From the NCBI RefSeq assembly GCF_000518865.1, contig NZ_JAEK01000052.1:1-34319 (forward strand): a DNA stretch of 34,319 nucleotides, read 5' to 3'. This stretch comes from Bacillus sp. J37. GTDB taxonomy: Bacteria > Bacillota > Bacilli > Bacillales > Bacillaceae. The position numbers and the translations under genes are program-made. This document shows, piece by piece, positions 27,493 through 34,319 of the stretch; the first letter of the stretch is position 1; each line of letters starts with the position of its first letter. The notes beneath the pieces were generated by a model, which ran no database searches, was not told where the DNA came from, and worked only from the letters and a program-made list of their open reading frames with translations.

Positions 27493-28245
27493 TTACTTAT
27501 CTTCTTCTTTTCCATATAAAATCTCTTTTATAACTTGCGTATACTCGTGGTTTTCATCATAAACAAAAATAGGTGGCAACAGTTTCAGATCGGCTTGCCC
27601 TCCCTTAATACCTTCTATTAAGACTGTGTTCGCTTCCTTGCCTTGCTTTGGATAGACAAATTGCAATCTTTTTGGTTCAATACCGTATCTTCTCATGAGT
27701 TCAACAAGATCTACTAATCTTCCCGGTCTATGAACAATTGCAACTTTTCCACCTTGTTTGACGAGCTGGCTGCTCACTTTAATAACATCCTCTAATGTAC
27801 ATAAGATTTCATGTCTAGCAATGGCTAAATGTTCATTGAGGTTTTGTTTATCCTTCTGCGGTGTTTTGAAATAAGGAGGATTGCAAGTAACCACATCGAA
27901 CTTCCCAAGCCCGAGCTCCTGAGGCATACTTTTCAGATCTGCGTGGAGCAACTTTATTTGTTGCTCCAGCTGGTTATAATGGACACTTCTAACCGCCATA
28001 TCATAGAGCCTTTCTTGAATTTCCACACCGGTAATATTTCCTTTTGTTCTTGTGCTAAGAATAAGTGGAACAATGCCGTTTCCTGTACATAAATCAATTA
28101 TGTTTCCTTTTTGAATAGGCATATAAGCAAATCTTGATAATAACACAGCATCTAATGAAAAAGAAAAAACGGACGGGCTTTGAATAATCCTTAAATTCTC
28201 TGCAAGTAAATAATCTAATCTCTCATCTCCTATTAACTTAACCAT
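27493..28245 (-). CDS. trmN6: tRNA1(Val) (adenine37-N6)-methyltransferase family protein (YabB)
   Basis: This class I SAM-dependent methyltransferase is the YabB/TrmN6 type; the E. coli relative methylates A37 of tRNA-Val, and the same reaction is assumed here. The 250-residue product shows the SAM motif [17 protein letters not shown] and the N6-adenine catalytic motif NPPY in [11 protein letters not shown]. The ATG at 28245 follows AAAGGAG at 7 bases; the longer frame up to 28311 overlaps the terminator region and lacks a ribosome-binding site. A terminator between yabA and this gene suggests a new or attenuated transcript. Confidence 0.92.
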   Translation of the reverse strand: MVKLIGDERLDYLLAENLRIIQSPSVFSFSLDAVLLSRFAYMPIQKGNIIDLCTGNGIVPLILSTRTKGNITGVEIQERLYDMAVRSVHYNQLEQQIKLLHADLKSMPQELGLGKFDVVTCNPPYFKTPQKDKQNLNEHLAIARHEILCTLEDVIKVSSQLVKQGGKVAIVHRPGRLVDLVELMRRYGIEPKRLQFVYPKQGKEANTVLIEGIKGGQADLKLLPPIFVYDENHEYTQVIKEILYGKEEDK

Positions 28246-28288
28246 TGTTCTTTTCTCCTTTAATCTCTTCGCAAAAGCATTCAATAGC

Positions 28289-28349
28289 AAAAAAAGACTG
28301 ACACATAGCAATTGGTTTCATCTTTTGGACAAGACCAGTATGAGTCAGT
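28289..28349 (-). terminator. Intrinsic terminator between yabA and trmN6
   Basis: ACTGACTCATA / TATGTGTCAGT stem with one mismatch, 31-base loop and seven T residues on the minus strand. Starts 5 bases after the yabA stop. Confidence 0.75.
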
Positions 28350-28353
28350 TCTA

Positions 28354-28725
28354 TTATTTCTTATTTAGGAATGATAAGCAAAATAAACAATCACCATCTT
28401 TACGAATACTTCCATAATGTAAGTTGCAAATATGGAAGCCTTCTTGATAAAGTCTCGCTAAGTTGTCATAGCCTTCTCCTATATCAACCTGCTGACTTTG
28501 CTTCTTTTGCTCTTTATCCGTTGCTTTTGTCTTTTTTGCCTTTGTTTTTGTACTAGTCATTGTTGAATCTAATCGTCGGCGTAGGTTCTCATTTTCAATT
28601 TGTAAATGATGATTTTCTTCAATGAGTTCTCCTAAATGTTGCTTAAGCTCGCCTAATTGTGTATATAAAGATCCTATTTGTTCCTCCATACTGCTGACAG
28701 ATTCAAATATTTCCTTTTTATCCAC
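28354..28725 (-). CDS. yabA: Replication initiation control protein YabA
   Basis: YabA restrains replication initiation by binding DnaA and the DnaN sliding clamp. The 123-residue product has an N-terminal leucine-zipper coiled coil (about 1-55, with [20 protein letters not shown]), a Lys-rich linker (about 58-78) and a C-terminal zinc-binding domain [20 protein letters not shown] with the conserved His and three Cys. I start at the GTG at 28725 because GGGGTGG lies 5 bases upstream and the N terminus MDKKEIFE then equals the B. subtilis one. A GTG three codons earlier would overlap that site. Confidence 0.96.
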   Translation of the reverse strand: MDKKEIFESVSSMEEQIGSLYTQLGELKQHLGELIEENHHLQIENENLRRRLDSTMTSTKTKAKKTKATDKEQKKQSQQVDIGEGYDNLARLYQEGFHICNLHYGSIRKDGDCLFCLSFLNKK

Positions 28726-28738
28726 TTGTTCCACCCCA

Positions 28739-29566
28739 TCAATCTGTGGATTGCATTGGAACTACGCCTTCTTTCTGCAATTCATCCCAAGTGTATTCAA
28801 CCACGCGTTCTTGTTCCACAAGGTTTACCTGTAGAATCTTCTCTAATATATTTAAACCAACTACTTTTCCTAAACCACTTGGAGTACCAATCATCTCTCC
28901 TAAATCAGGTAATTGTTCCTTGGCAGATTCATACTCATCATTCTCATACTTGAGACAACACATTAATCTTCCACATAAACCGGAAATTTTTGTTGGATTT
29001 AATGACAAGTTTTGATCTTTTGCCATTTTGATTGATACAGGTTCAAAGTCTCCCAGGAATGTGGAGCAGCATAACATACGACCACAGGGACCAATACCAC
29101 CCAGCATTTTCGCCTCATCACGGACACCAATTTGACGTAGCTCTATTCTAGTTTTGAAAATTGCAGCCAAATCTTTTACAAGCTCCCTAAAATCAACACG
29201 TCCATCTGCTGTAAAATAAAAGATCACTTTATTCCGATCAAATGTATACTCAACATCTACCAGCTTCATATCGAGACCATGCTCTGAAACCTTTTTCTGA
29301 CAAACATGGTATGCCTCAGACGCCGCCTCTTGGTTTTCCTGAACCATTAACCGATCTTTTTCATCAGCTAGACGAATGACTTTTTTCAGAGGTAAAACAA
29401 CATCGTTTTCCTCTACTTTTTTATTGTTTAAGACGACTTTGCCATATTCAACCCCTCTTATTGTTTCCACAATGACAAAATCATCATCCTCTATTTGAAG
29501 ACCATTAGGGTCGAAATAATATATTTTGCCCGCCTTTTTAAAGCGAACTCCTACAACATTATACAA
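28739..29566 (-). CDS. ricT: RicT (YaaT), PSP1-domain protein of the Ric complex
   Basis: RicT forms the RicA-RicF-RicT (Ylbf-YmcA-YaaT) complex, which binds iron-sulfur clusters and promotes RNase Y mRNA processing, competence, biofilm formation and sporulation. The 275-residue product is a PSP1-family protein with the Cys-rich block [20 protein letters not shown] and [15 protein letters not shown], holding the cluster-binding cysteines. It starts at a TTG 8 bases after AGGAGG, 2 bases beyond the holB stop, so translation is likely coupled to holB. About 13 bases separate it from yabA. Confidence 0.96.
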   Translation of the reverse strand: MYNVVGVRFKKAGKIYYFDPNGLQIEDDDFVIVETIRGVEYGKVVLNNKKVEENDVVLPLKKVIRLADEKDRLMVQENQEAASEAYHVCQKKVSEHGLDMKLVDVEYTFDRNKVIFYFTADGRVDFRELVKDLAAIFKTRIELRQIGVRDEAKMLGGIGPCGRMLCCSTFLGDFEPVSIKMAKDQNLSLNPTKISGLCGRLMCCLKYENDEYESAKEQLPDLGEMIGTPSGLGKVVGLNILEKILQVNLVEQERVVEYTWDELQKEGVVPMQSTD

Positions 29567-29568
29567 AC

Positions 29569-30561
29569 TTATCCCTCCTGCAATGTTAAAACCAATTGTT
29601 CCATTAATAATTGTGGATTTACATTGGCATGAAGCCGTTTCTTAGCTTCTAATATAGAAGTTACCTTCTCAGTCACACTTCTTTGAGTTATTTGAAGGGC
29701 ATGCTGTTTAATTTGCTGAATGATGTCCTGATAAATCACTTGTTCATCATTTCCTAATTGAACAGATAAGACATCTTTATATATATATAATAATAAGTCT
29801 AACCCTGTTTCTTGCTTTTCCTTATCATTAAAATAATTCATCCACTCTGTGTGTATATACAGAGGTGCCTGTCCTTTTCGAGTGGTGAGGACTTCATATA
29901 ATTTTATCACTTTCAATCTAGCCTGCGCAAACCAATCATCTTGTGACAGATTAAAAGCCGCTTCTGCGTCATTGGTTAGTTGTGCCACTAATGAAGCAAT
30001 ATGTGGAGCTATCCCTGAATCTGTCAATGTCTGTTCAATGGCTTTTGGTTGCAATGGCTGAAAAGATAACAATTGACATCTTGATAATATTGTATTCAAT
30101 ATTTTATGATACTGTTCTGTTATGAGAATGGCAATTGTGTTGGCGTTGGGTTCTTCTAAAAACTTAAGTAAACTGTTTGCAGCATTGACTGTCATCTTAT
30201 CTGCATGAACAATCATATAAAGCTTTTTGTTCGATTCTACTCCGGACTTTGAAAATTCTTCTTGAAGTGCCTGAATTTGACCCTTTTTAATTGAAAGGCC
30301 ATCGGGTTCAACAACATGTACGTCAGGATGATTACCCGACTCTATTCTTTTACAATTTCTACAATTGTTGCACTGTTCATAGTTTTGGAGACTTTCACAA
30401 AAAAAACTTTTCGCTAAAAGAACTCCTACTTCTCTTTTACCAGTACCTTTTTTCCCCTCAAAAAGGTATGCGTGTGCCAGTCGGTCCTTGCGTATACTAT
30501 TTGTTAATAGTTTGATAACCCTTGGCTGATATGAACTAAATTCACTCAAACTTTTCGTCAT
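29569..30561 (-). CDS. holB: DNA polymerase III delta' subunit
   Basis: Delta' is the stator of the clamp loader that places the DnaN clamp on DNA. The 330-residue AAA+ protein has RLAHAYLFEGKKGTGKREV (a modified Walker A), the zinc module CNNCRNCKRIESGNHPD, LLKFLEEPNANT (sensor region) and SRCQLLSFQPL. The ATG at 30561 makes the N terminus align residue for residue in length with the B. subtilis protein; an ATG at 30567 and a GTG at 30570 are also possible. It lies between yaaR and ricT and next to yabA, a group tied to replication. Confidence 0.95.
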   Translation of the reverse strand: MTKSLSEFSSYQPRVIKLLTNSIRKDRLAHAYLFEGKKGTGKREVGVLLAKSFFCESLQNYEQCNNCRNCKRIESGNHPDVHVVEPDGLSIKKGQIQALQEEFSKSGVESNKKLYMIVHADKMTVNAANSLLKFLEEPNANTIAILITEQYHKILNTILSRCQLLSFQPLQPKAIEQTLTDSGIAPHIASLVAQLTNDAEAAFNLSQDDWFAQARLKVIKLYEVLTTRKGQAPLYIHTEWMNYFNDKEKQETGLDLLLYIYKDVLSVQLGNDEQVIYQDIIQQIKQHALQITQRSVTEKVTSILEAKKRLHANVNPQLLMEQLVLTLQEG

Positions 30562-30573
30562 ACTCATCACTCT

Positions 30574-31014
30574 CTACGTATATAGGTTAATAAGTAATCC
30601 CTTAACCTCGCCTATTTTTGCAAGAATATCTATTGTTGAATCTTCCTTGCTTATTATCTCGTCTGCTAATTGAACTAGTGATTCATCCACCTGCTCAATG
30701 ATTTTCAATGAACGGCTATTACCGTTATAATCCCAGCTTCTGGATTGTTTCATATTCATGCCATACTCAACAGCTTCGTGGATAAACTTTTTCACCAAAA
30801 GCTTGTATTTAGAAAGGTCACTGAAATTTCGAGACTTTGCCAATCTTCGTCCAGCACTATCTATGTCGACTAATAATTTATTTAGCTGTTCATTTTGAAG
30901 CTTACTTCCTTGTTTAACGATTAAATCATGGAAACCTTTGCTGGATGTTTGGGAAACCTTTTGCTCCGGTCCCCTCTTGTCCATAGTTGATCTAATATCT
31001 TGACTTATTTTCAT
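30574..31014 (-). CDS. yaaR: YaaR, DUF327 family protein
   Basis: YaaR is a conserved Firmicute protein of the DUF327 family with no known function. The 146-residue product is largely alpha-helical and charged, with a Ser/Gln-rich first 25 residues and conserved-looking segments FIHEAVEYGMNMKQSRSWD and SRSLKIIEQVDESLVQLAD. GGAGGTAAAGG precedes the ATG. It sits 38 bases after darA and 12 before holB, in the same transcript by position. The name is by context and length. Confidence 0.88.
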   Translation of the reverse strand: MKISQDIRSTMDKRGPEQKVSQTSSKGFHDLIVKQGSKLQNEQLNKLLVDIDSAGRRLAKSRNFSDLSKYKLLVKKFIHEAVEYGMNMKQSRSWDYNGNSRSLKIIEQVDESLVQLADEIISKEDSTIDILAKIGEVKGLLINLYT

Positions 31015-31052
31015 CCTTTACCTCCATGGCATATTGCCATTTAGATATTTTA

Positions 31053-31412
<360 letters not shown>

Positions 31413-31460
31413 TCAATTAAGTGAATCATTGCACGATTAATGGTAATTTTATTTAATTAG

Positions 31461-31492
31461 AAAAAGGCGTAAGGTACCTGGAGCTAGACACC
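31461..31492 (-). repeat. Family A repeat, internally deleted copy (A5)
   Basis: An AAGGCGTAAGG left end is joined almost directly to the right-end signature CTGGAGCTAGACACC of copy A1, as though the centre had been deleted. It lies between darA and tmk. Confidence 0.65.
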
Positions 31493-31526
31493 TACACTAC
31501 GTACAAATTTAAAACTTTCTTACCTG

Positions 31527-32156
31527 TTAAAAAGATATTACCTTTTTTAATTTGTTCTTCACTTCACAGACAACTTCCTCAAGTGATTTTTCAGCATCAA
31601 TGACAACAATTCTTTCGGAAAACATGGCGATGACTTTTTCATAACCCTCCTGAACCTTTTGATGAAATGATAAGTCCTCTAAATCAAGGCGGTTTTTCTC
31701 TCGCTCTGAACTCTTAGAAATCCTTTGTAAACCTATCTTTGGATCTATTTTAAAATAAAATGTAAGATCTGGCATTAATCCGTTAATTGCAAACTCATTT
31801 ATTGATAACACTTCTTCTATTCCTAACCCTCTGGCATAACCTTGATAGGCTAAAGAGCTATCAATAAAACGGTCGCAGAACACTACTTTTCCACTTTCAA
31901 TTGCAGGTACAACTCTTTCTACTAAATGTTGCCTTCTTGCCGCTGCATATAATAATGCCTCTGTTCGCGAATCCATCTCAGTATGCTCTTTGTTCAATAT
32001 AACTTCACGGATTTTCTCTGATATATGAATACCTCCAGGTTCTCTGGTGAAAACCATCTCCATCTCAGTTCCGCTTAGTTCTGTCATTAATAATTCCAGT
32101 ACAGAGGTCTTACCTGCTCCCTCCGGACCTTCAAACGTTATAAACTTTCCCTTCAA
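31527..32156 (-). CDS. tmk: Thymidylate kinase
   Basis: Tmk phosphorylates dTMP to dTDP, the last dedicated step to dTTP. The 209-residue protein has the P-loop [12 protein letters not shown] (residues 7-18), FTREPGG and the DR motif in [20 protein letters not shown], plus an Arg-poor P-loop with a basic LID ([10 protein letters not shown]), the usual bacterial arrangement. The start is a TTG at 32156; its ribosome-binding site AAGGGTGA overlaps the stop codon of yaaO six bases upstream, so the pair is translationally linked. Confidence 0.96.
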   Translation of the reverse strand: MKGKFITFEGPEGAGKTSVLELLMTELSGTEMEMVFTREPGGIHISEKIREVILNKEHTEMDSRTEALLYAAARRQHLVERVVPAIESGKVVFCDRFIDSSLAYQGYARGLGIEEVLSINEFAINGLMPDLTFYFKIDPKIGLQRISKSSEREKNRLDLEDLSFHQKVQEGYEKVIAMFSERIVVIDAEKSLEEVVCEVKNKLKKVISF

Positions 32157-32162
32157 AAAAGT

Positions 32163-33599
32163 TCACCCTTTACTCATGTATATGTTTATTTTTCCTTTTT
32201 TAATATGATAATCTCCTTGGATGTTTACTCCTAATTCTATCATTCGTCTAATCTTCTCCACCAACTCTTTGGTTATTTTCTCACCAACCATAATTAGAGG
32301 AATACCTGGAGGATATGGAATAATAGCTTCTGCTGAATAATGACCTACGGCATCATCTAATCCAATTAGTACCTTTTTGTATTTTTTGAGATGAAAGTAA
32401 GATACCTCCAGCGGTTGTATTCCTTTTACTTCTTGTCTTTTTAACTCCTTTGTAGCCATTCTTGTTTTTTTAGCCTTTAGATGAACTGGATTGATTTGTG
32501 TTATTTTATTAATAATCGAATTCATATCACCAAGTGGTAATATAAATAAGCAATGTTCAGGATTAGCTAATTCGATAAAAACATTATGTCTTTCAAGAAC
32601 TTCCTGCAACTCATATCCTGATAAACCATTTGTAGATCTTATTGTTAATTTTAATGGATCACCTTTAACAAGTCGATCATGTGACTCAATAATCTCCAGA
32701 CCTTTTATCGCATCTATTTGTTGTTTGATCTTTTGTACCGATTCTATTATGTCAACTTGCAAATTCTCTTCCATTGTCTTGCTTAAATATGCACGTGCTA
32801 AATCGAGTGAAGCCATAATCGGATAGGAAGGACTGCTACTCTGCAACATTGAAAGATAGCTCTCTACCATTTCCTTGTCTATTAAGTCACTATTAAAGTG
32901 CAAAAATGACCCCATTGTCATAGCTGGAAGTGTTTTATGTGCTGAGTGGATAACTATATCTGCCCCAATCTCTACAGCAGATATAGGAAACCTATCTCCA
33001 ATAATAAAATGTGCACCATGTGCTTCATCAACAAGCACAGGAATTCCACGGTCATGTGCATATGTAACAATCTCTGCTAAATCAGTGGCAAGGCCGTAAT
33101 AATTAGGATTGGTTAATATAAGAACTTTTGTATTTGGATAGAGCCTTATGGCTTCTTTTATTCTTTCAAAATCAACATAACTAGGAACTATGAGCTCTTC
33201 ATCCACTTTAGGATCCAGGAAAACAGGCCTAACCCCTGCAAGTTGTAAACCATTCATAATTGACTTATGGGAATTTCGTTGAACAAGTACTACATCATCT
33301 ACTTGGCAGCTTGCTAAAATCATTGCCAGATTTCCCGCAGTTGAACCATTCACTAAAAAGTACGAACTTTTTACTCGATATAATTCTGAAGTAAGCTGTT
33401 GTGCCTTTAGAATAACATCCTGTGGGTGATGTAAATCATCCAGTCCTGTTAATTCAGTCACATCTATTTGTAAGATATCTTTATACAGATGGCTTGCTTC
33501 TTGCAAAAAAACTGCTCCATTTTTATGACCAGGTACATGTAAAGATGTTGGTTTCACATTAGCATGGTTTAATAAAGCAGTGTAAAGAGGCGTCTCCAT
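32163..33599 (-). CDS. yaaO: YaaO, Orn/Lys/Arg decarboxylase family PLP enzyme
   Basis: YaaO is a fold-type I PLP enzyme of the basic amino-acid decarboxylase family; its substrate has not been settled, although its relatives decarboxylate arginine, lysine or ornithine. The 478-residue product has SLHVPGHKNGAVF near the N terminus, DEAHGAHF with the PLP-ring Asp201, and SAHKTLPAMTMG with the Schiff-base Lys222, then a C-terminal domain with EAIIPYPPGIPLIM. The ATG at 33599 has only a distant AAGGA. B. subtilis has xpaC and yaaN between csfB and this gene; they are absent here. Confidence 0.92.
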   Translation of the reverse strand: METPLYTALLNHANVKPTSLHVPGHKNGAVFLQEASHLYKDILQIDVTELTGLDDLHHPQDVILKAQQLTSELYRVKSSYFLVNGSTAGNLAMILASCQVDDVVLVQRNSHKSIMNGLQLAGVRPVFLDPKVDEELIVPSYVDFERIKEAIRLYPNTKVLILTNPNYYGLATDLAEIVTYAHDRGIPVLVDEAHGAHFIIGDRFPISAVEIGADIVIHSAHKTLPAMTMGSFLHFNSDLIDKEMVESYLSMLQSSSPSYPIMASLDLARAYLSKTMEENLQVDIIESVQKIKQQIDAIKGLEIIESHDRLVKGDPLKLTIRSTNGLSGYELQEVLERHNVFIELANPEHCLFILPLGDMNSIINKITQINPVHLKAKKTRMATKELKRQEVKGIQPLEVSYFHLKKYKKVLIGLDDAVGHYSAEAIIPYPPGIPLIMVGEKITKELVEKIRRMIELGVNIQGDYHIKKGKINIYMSKG

Positions 33600-33634
33600 T
33601 ATAAAATCAACGTCCTTTTTTATAGATGAAATCT

Positions 33635-33643
33635 ATTATAACA
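33635..33643 (-). promoter_or_regulatory. Extended -10 sigma-A promoter for yaaO-tmk
   Basis: TGTTATAAT is a full extended -10 element, 36 bases before the yaaO start. No good -35 is seen. A 6-bp ATAGAT/ATCTAT hairpin begins at the predicted transcript start. Confidence 0.5.
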
Positions 33644-33710
33644 ATATCTAGCTTACCTGAGTATATACAGATTCGTCATATATCACAACCAATAGAGATG
33701 TAAGAAACAA

Positions 33711-33737
33711 TAAAAAAGACTGATTTTCCAATCAGCC
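33711..33737 (-). terminator. Intrinsic terminator after csfB
   Basis: GCTGATT / AATCAGT stem with a GGAA loop, followed by CTTTTTTATT on the minus strand, 9 bases after the csfB stop. Confidence 0.85.
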
Positions 33738-33745
33738 TCAGAATT

Positions 33746-33949
33746 TTATGAATAAAGTGGTGAGTTTTTTACCCTTCTTAACTTTTCTAAATAATATTGA
33801 TATTTAGGGTCAGACGTTGGTGTGTTAGTCATTTCTTTTTCACAGTCTCTGCAAATAAAACTTGTATAAAGATGAATTCCTAACTCCTTCTCTTCATCAC
33901 ATATAATACATGTTTCCCCAAGAGACTTTTGTAAACTATTTGAATTCAA
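33746..33949 (-). CDS. csfB: Anti-sigma-G factor CsfB (Gin)
   Basis: CsfB/Gin binds sigma-G (and sigma-E) to prevent early or misplaced activity during sporulation. The 67-residue product has the two zinc-binding CxxC pairs CIICDEEKELGIHLYTSFIC and CRDC, and the C-terminal TSDPKYQYYLEKLR and NSPLYS. I choose the TTG at 33949: the ribosome-binding site GGAGGTGG lies just upstream and the predicted transcript start of its sigma-F promoter is about 15 bases before it, so the ATG codons at 33964 and 34003 are at or above the start of the message. It is a single-gene unit next to the rRNA operon, as in B. subtilis. Confidence 0.94.
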   Translation of the reverse strand: MNSNSLQKSLGETCIICDEEKELGIHLYTSFICRDCEKEMTNTPTSDPKYQYYLEKLRRVKNSPLYS

Positions 33950-33970
33950 AATCTCCACCTCCATACTTTT

Positions 33971-34000
33971 TATTTTTACCAAAAAGTAATATTGTATACA
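33971..34000 (-). promoter_or_regulatory. Sigma-F promoter of csfB
   Basis: TGTATA, 14 bases, GGTAAAAATA matches the sigma-F pattern WGHATA-N14-15-GGNNANAHTR well, with every constrained -10 position correct. csfB is sigma-F dependent in B. subtilis. Confidence 0.85.
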
Positions 34001-34120
34001 CAATTTTGAATTTAAACAAATTGATTTAAATTAAATTATGTCTATTAGTTCAATATGTGCCTGTTCTTTTCTTACTAAGTGACATCGTTCATATCCTTCA
34101 ATTTTCACTTCATTCAAACA

Positions 34121-34155
34121 TTAAAAAAAGACCAGTATTTCTACTGATCTTTTTC
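34121..34155 (-). terminator. Intrinsic terminator after the 5S rRNA gene
   Basis: AAAGATCAGTA / TACTGGTCTTT stem with a GAAA-type loop, then seven T residues on the minus strand, 9 bases past the 5S end. It is typical of an rRNA operon end. Confidence 0.92.
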
Positions 34156-34163
34156 CATCTTTT

Positions 34164-34240
34164 ACTTGGCAACGTCCTACCCTCACAGGGGGAAAACCCC
34201 CAACTACCATCGGCGCTGAGAGCTTAACTTCCGTGTTCGG
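34164..34240 (-). rRNA. rrf: 5S rRNA, 3' two thirds only
   Basis: The minus strand reads CCGAACACGGAAGTTAAGC, then GCGCCGATGGTAGT, GGGGGTTTTCCCCC, TGTGAG and GTAGGACG, all standard Bacillus 5S landmarks up to the 3' end. The 5' 40 or so bases, including the expected CCATA before CCGAACACGG and the pairing partner of the 3' end, are missing: the next 79 bases (34241-34319) do not resemble 5S rRNA. It is therefore a broken gene, a pseudogene or an assembly join. Confidence 0.88.
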
Positions 34241-34319
34241 ATTTCGGCTTGCGATAAGCGGCGAATCTCCGCGTCAGCTTGTTCGTTCAGATCCTCATGT
34301 GCCAACTACGCACATTCCG
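34241..34319. other. Unassigned sequence joined to the 5S fragment
   Basis: These 79 bases replace the 5' part of 5S rRNA. They are richer in G+C than the flanking intergenic DNA and contain no frame I recognise. They could be foreign sequence at a real rearrangement or a misjoined contig end. Confidence 0.5.

Overview
This window is a piece of origin-proximal chromosome from a low-GC, endospore-forming member of the Bacillaceae (Bacillus sensu lato; I cannot fix the genus). Nearly every gene matches, in order and orientation, the Bacillus subtilis block that runs from the first rRNA operon to yabQ. Read on the minus strand from right to left: 5S rRNA remnant, csfB, yaaO, tmk, darA, yaaR, holB, ricT, yabA, trmN6, yazA, rsmI, [abrB on the plus strand], metS, tatD, yabE, rnmV, rsmA, yabG, veg, sspF, ispE, purR, ridA, spoVG, glmU, prs, ctc, pth, fin, mfd, spoVT, yabM, yabN, rqcP, yabP, yabQ. 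Only abrB is on the plus strand. Comparisons with B. subtilis proteins are from memory, not from a search.

Layout. 34319-31527: broken 5S gene, the sigma-G inhibitor csfB, and a yaaO-tmk pair. 31382-26313: replication, signalling and RNA-modification genes (darA, yaaR, holB, ricT, yabA, trmN6, yazA, rsmI), split by a terminator after yabA. 26276-25379: abrB and a 616-base divergent region with Spo0A boxes and a structured metS leader ending in an intrinsic terminator. 25378-19359: metS, tatD, yabE, rnmV, rsmA, with a parS site between metS and tatD. 19064-14066: mostly short units for sporulation and housekeeping (yabG, veg, sspF, ispE, purR-ridA, spoVG). 13709-9470: glmU-prs, ctc, pth, fin. 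9324-331: mfd, spoVT, and the yabM-yabN-rqcP-yabP-yabQ run. 303-1: the left end of an IS110-family element lying where divIC is expected.

Function and regulation. The window mixes core functions (translation, PRPP and cell-wall precursor synthesis, transcription-coupled repair, replication control) with the sporulation programme. Good matches to sigma-F (csfB), sigma-G (fin, spoVT, sspF), sigma-H (spoVG), sigma-K (yabG), sigma-B (ctc) and sigma-A (veg, yabE, glmU) promoters can be read directly, and tandem Spo0A boxes precede abrB. The genes for Fin and CsfB/Gin, which limit sigma-F and sigma-G, are both present.

Least ordinary points: an exact parS match, two families of palindromic intergenic repeats (at least seven copies), a metS leader that looks like an attenuator but lacks T-box and S-box signatures, a second Spo0A-box cluster, a possible ATT start for yabE behind a perfect sigma-A promoter, the IS110 insertion and its structured left end, and a 5S gene that breaks off into unrelated sequence. 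I found no CRISPR array, prophage, toxin-antitoxin or defence locus. Both ends of the window fall in repeated DNA, so it may be a complete draft-assembly contig.
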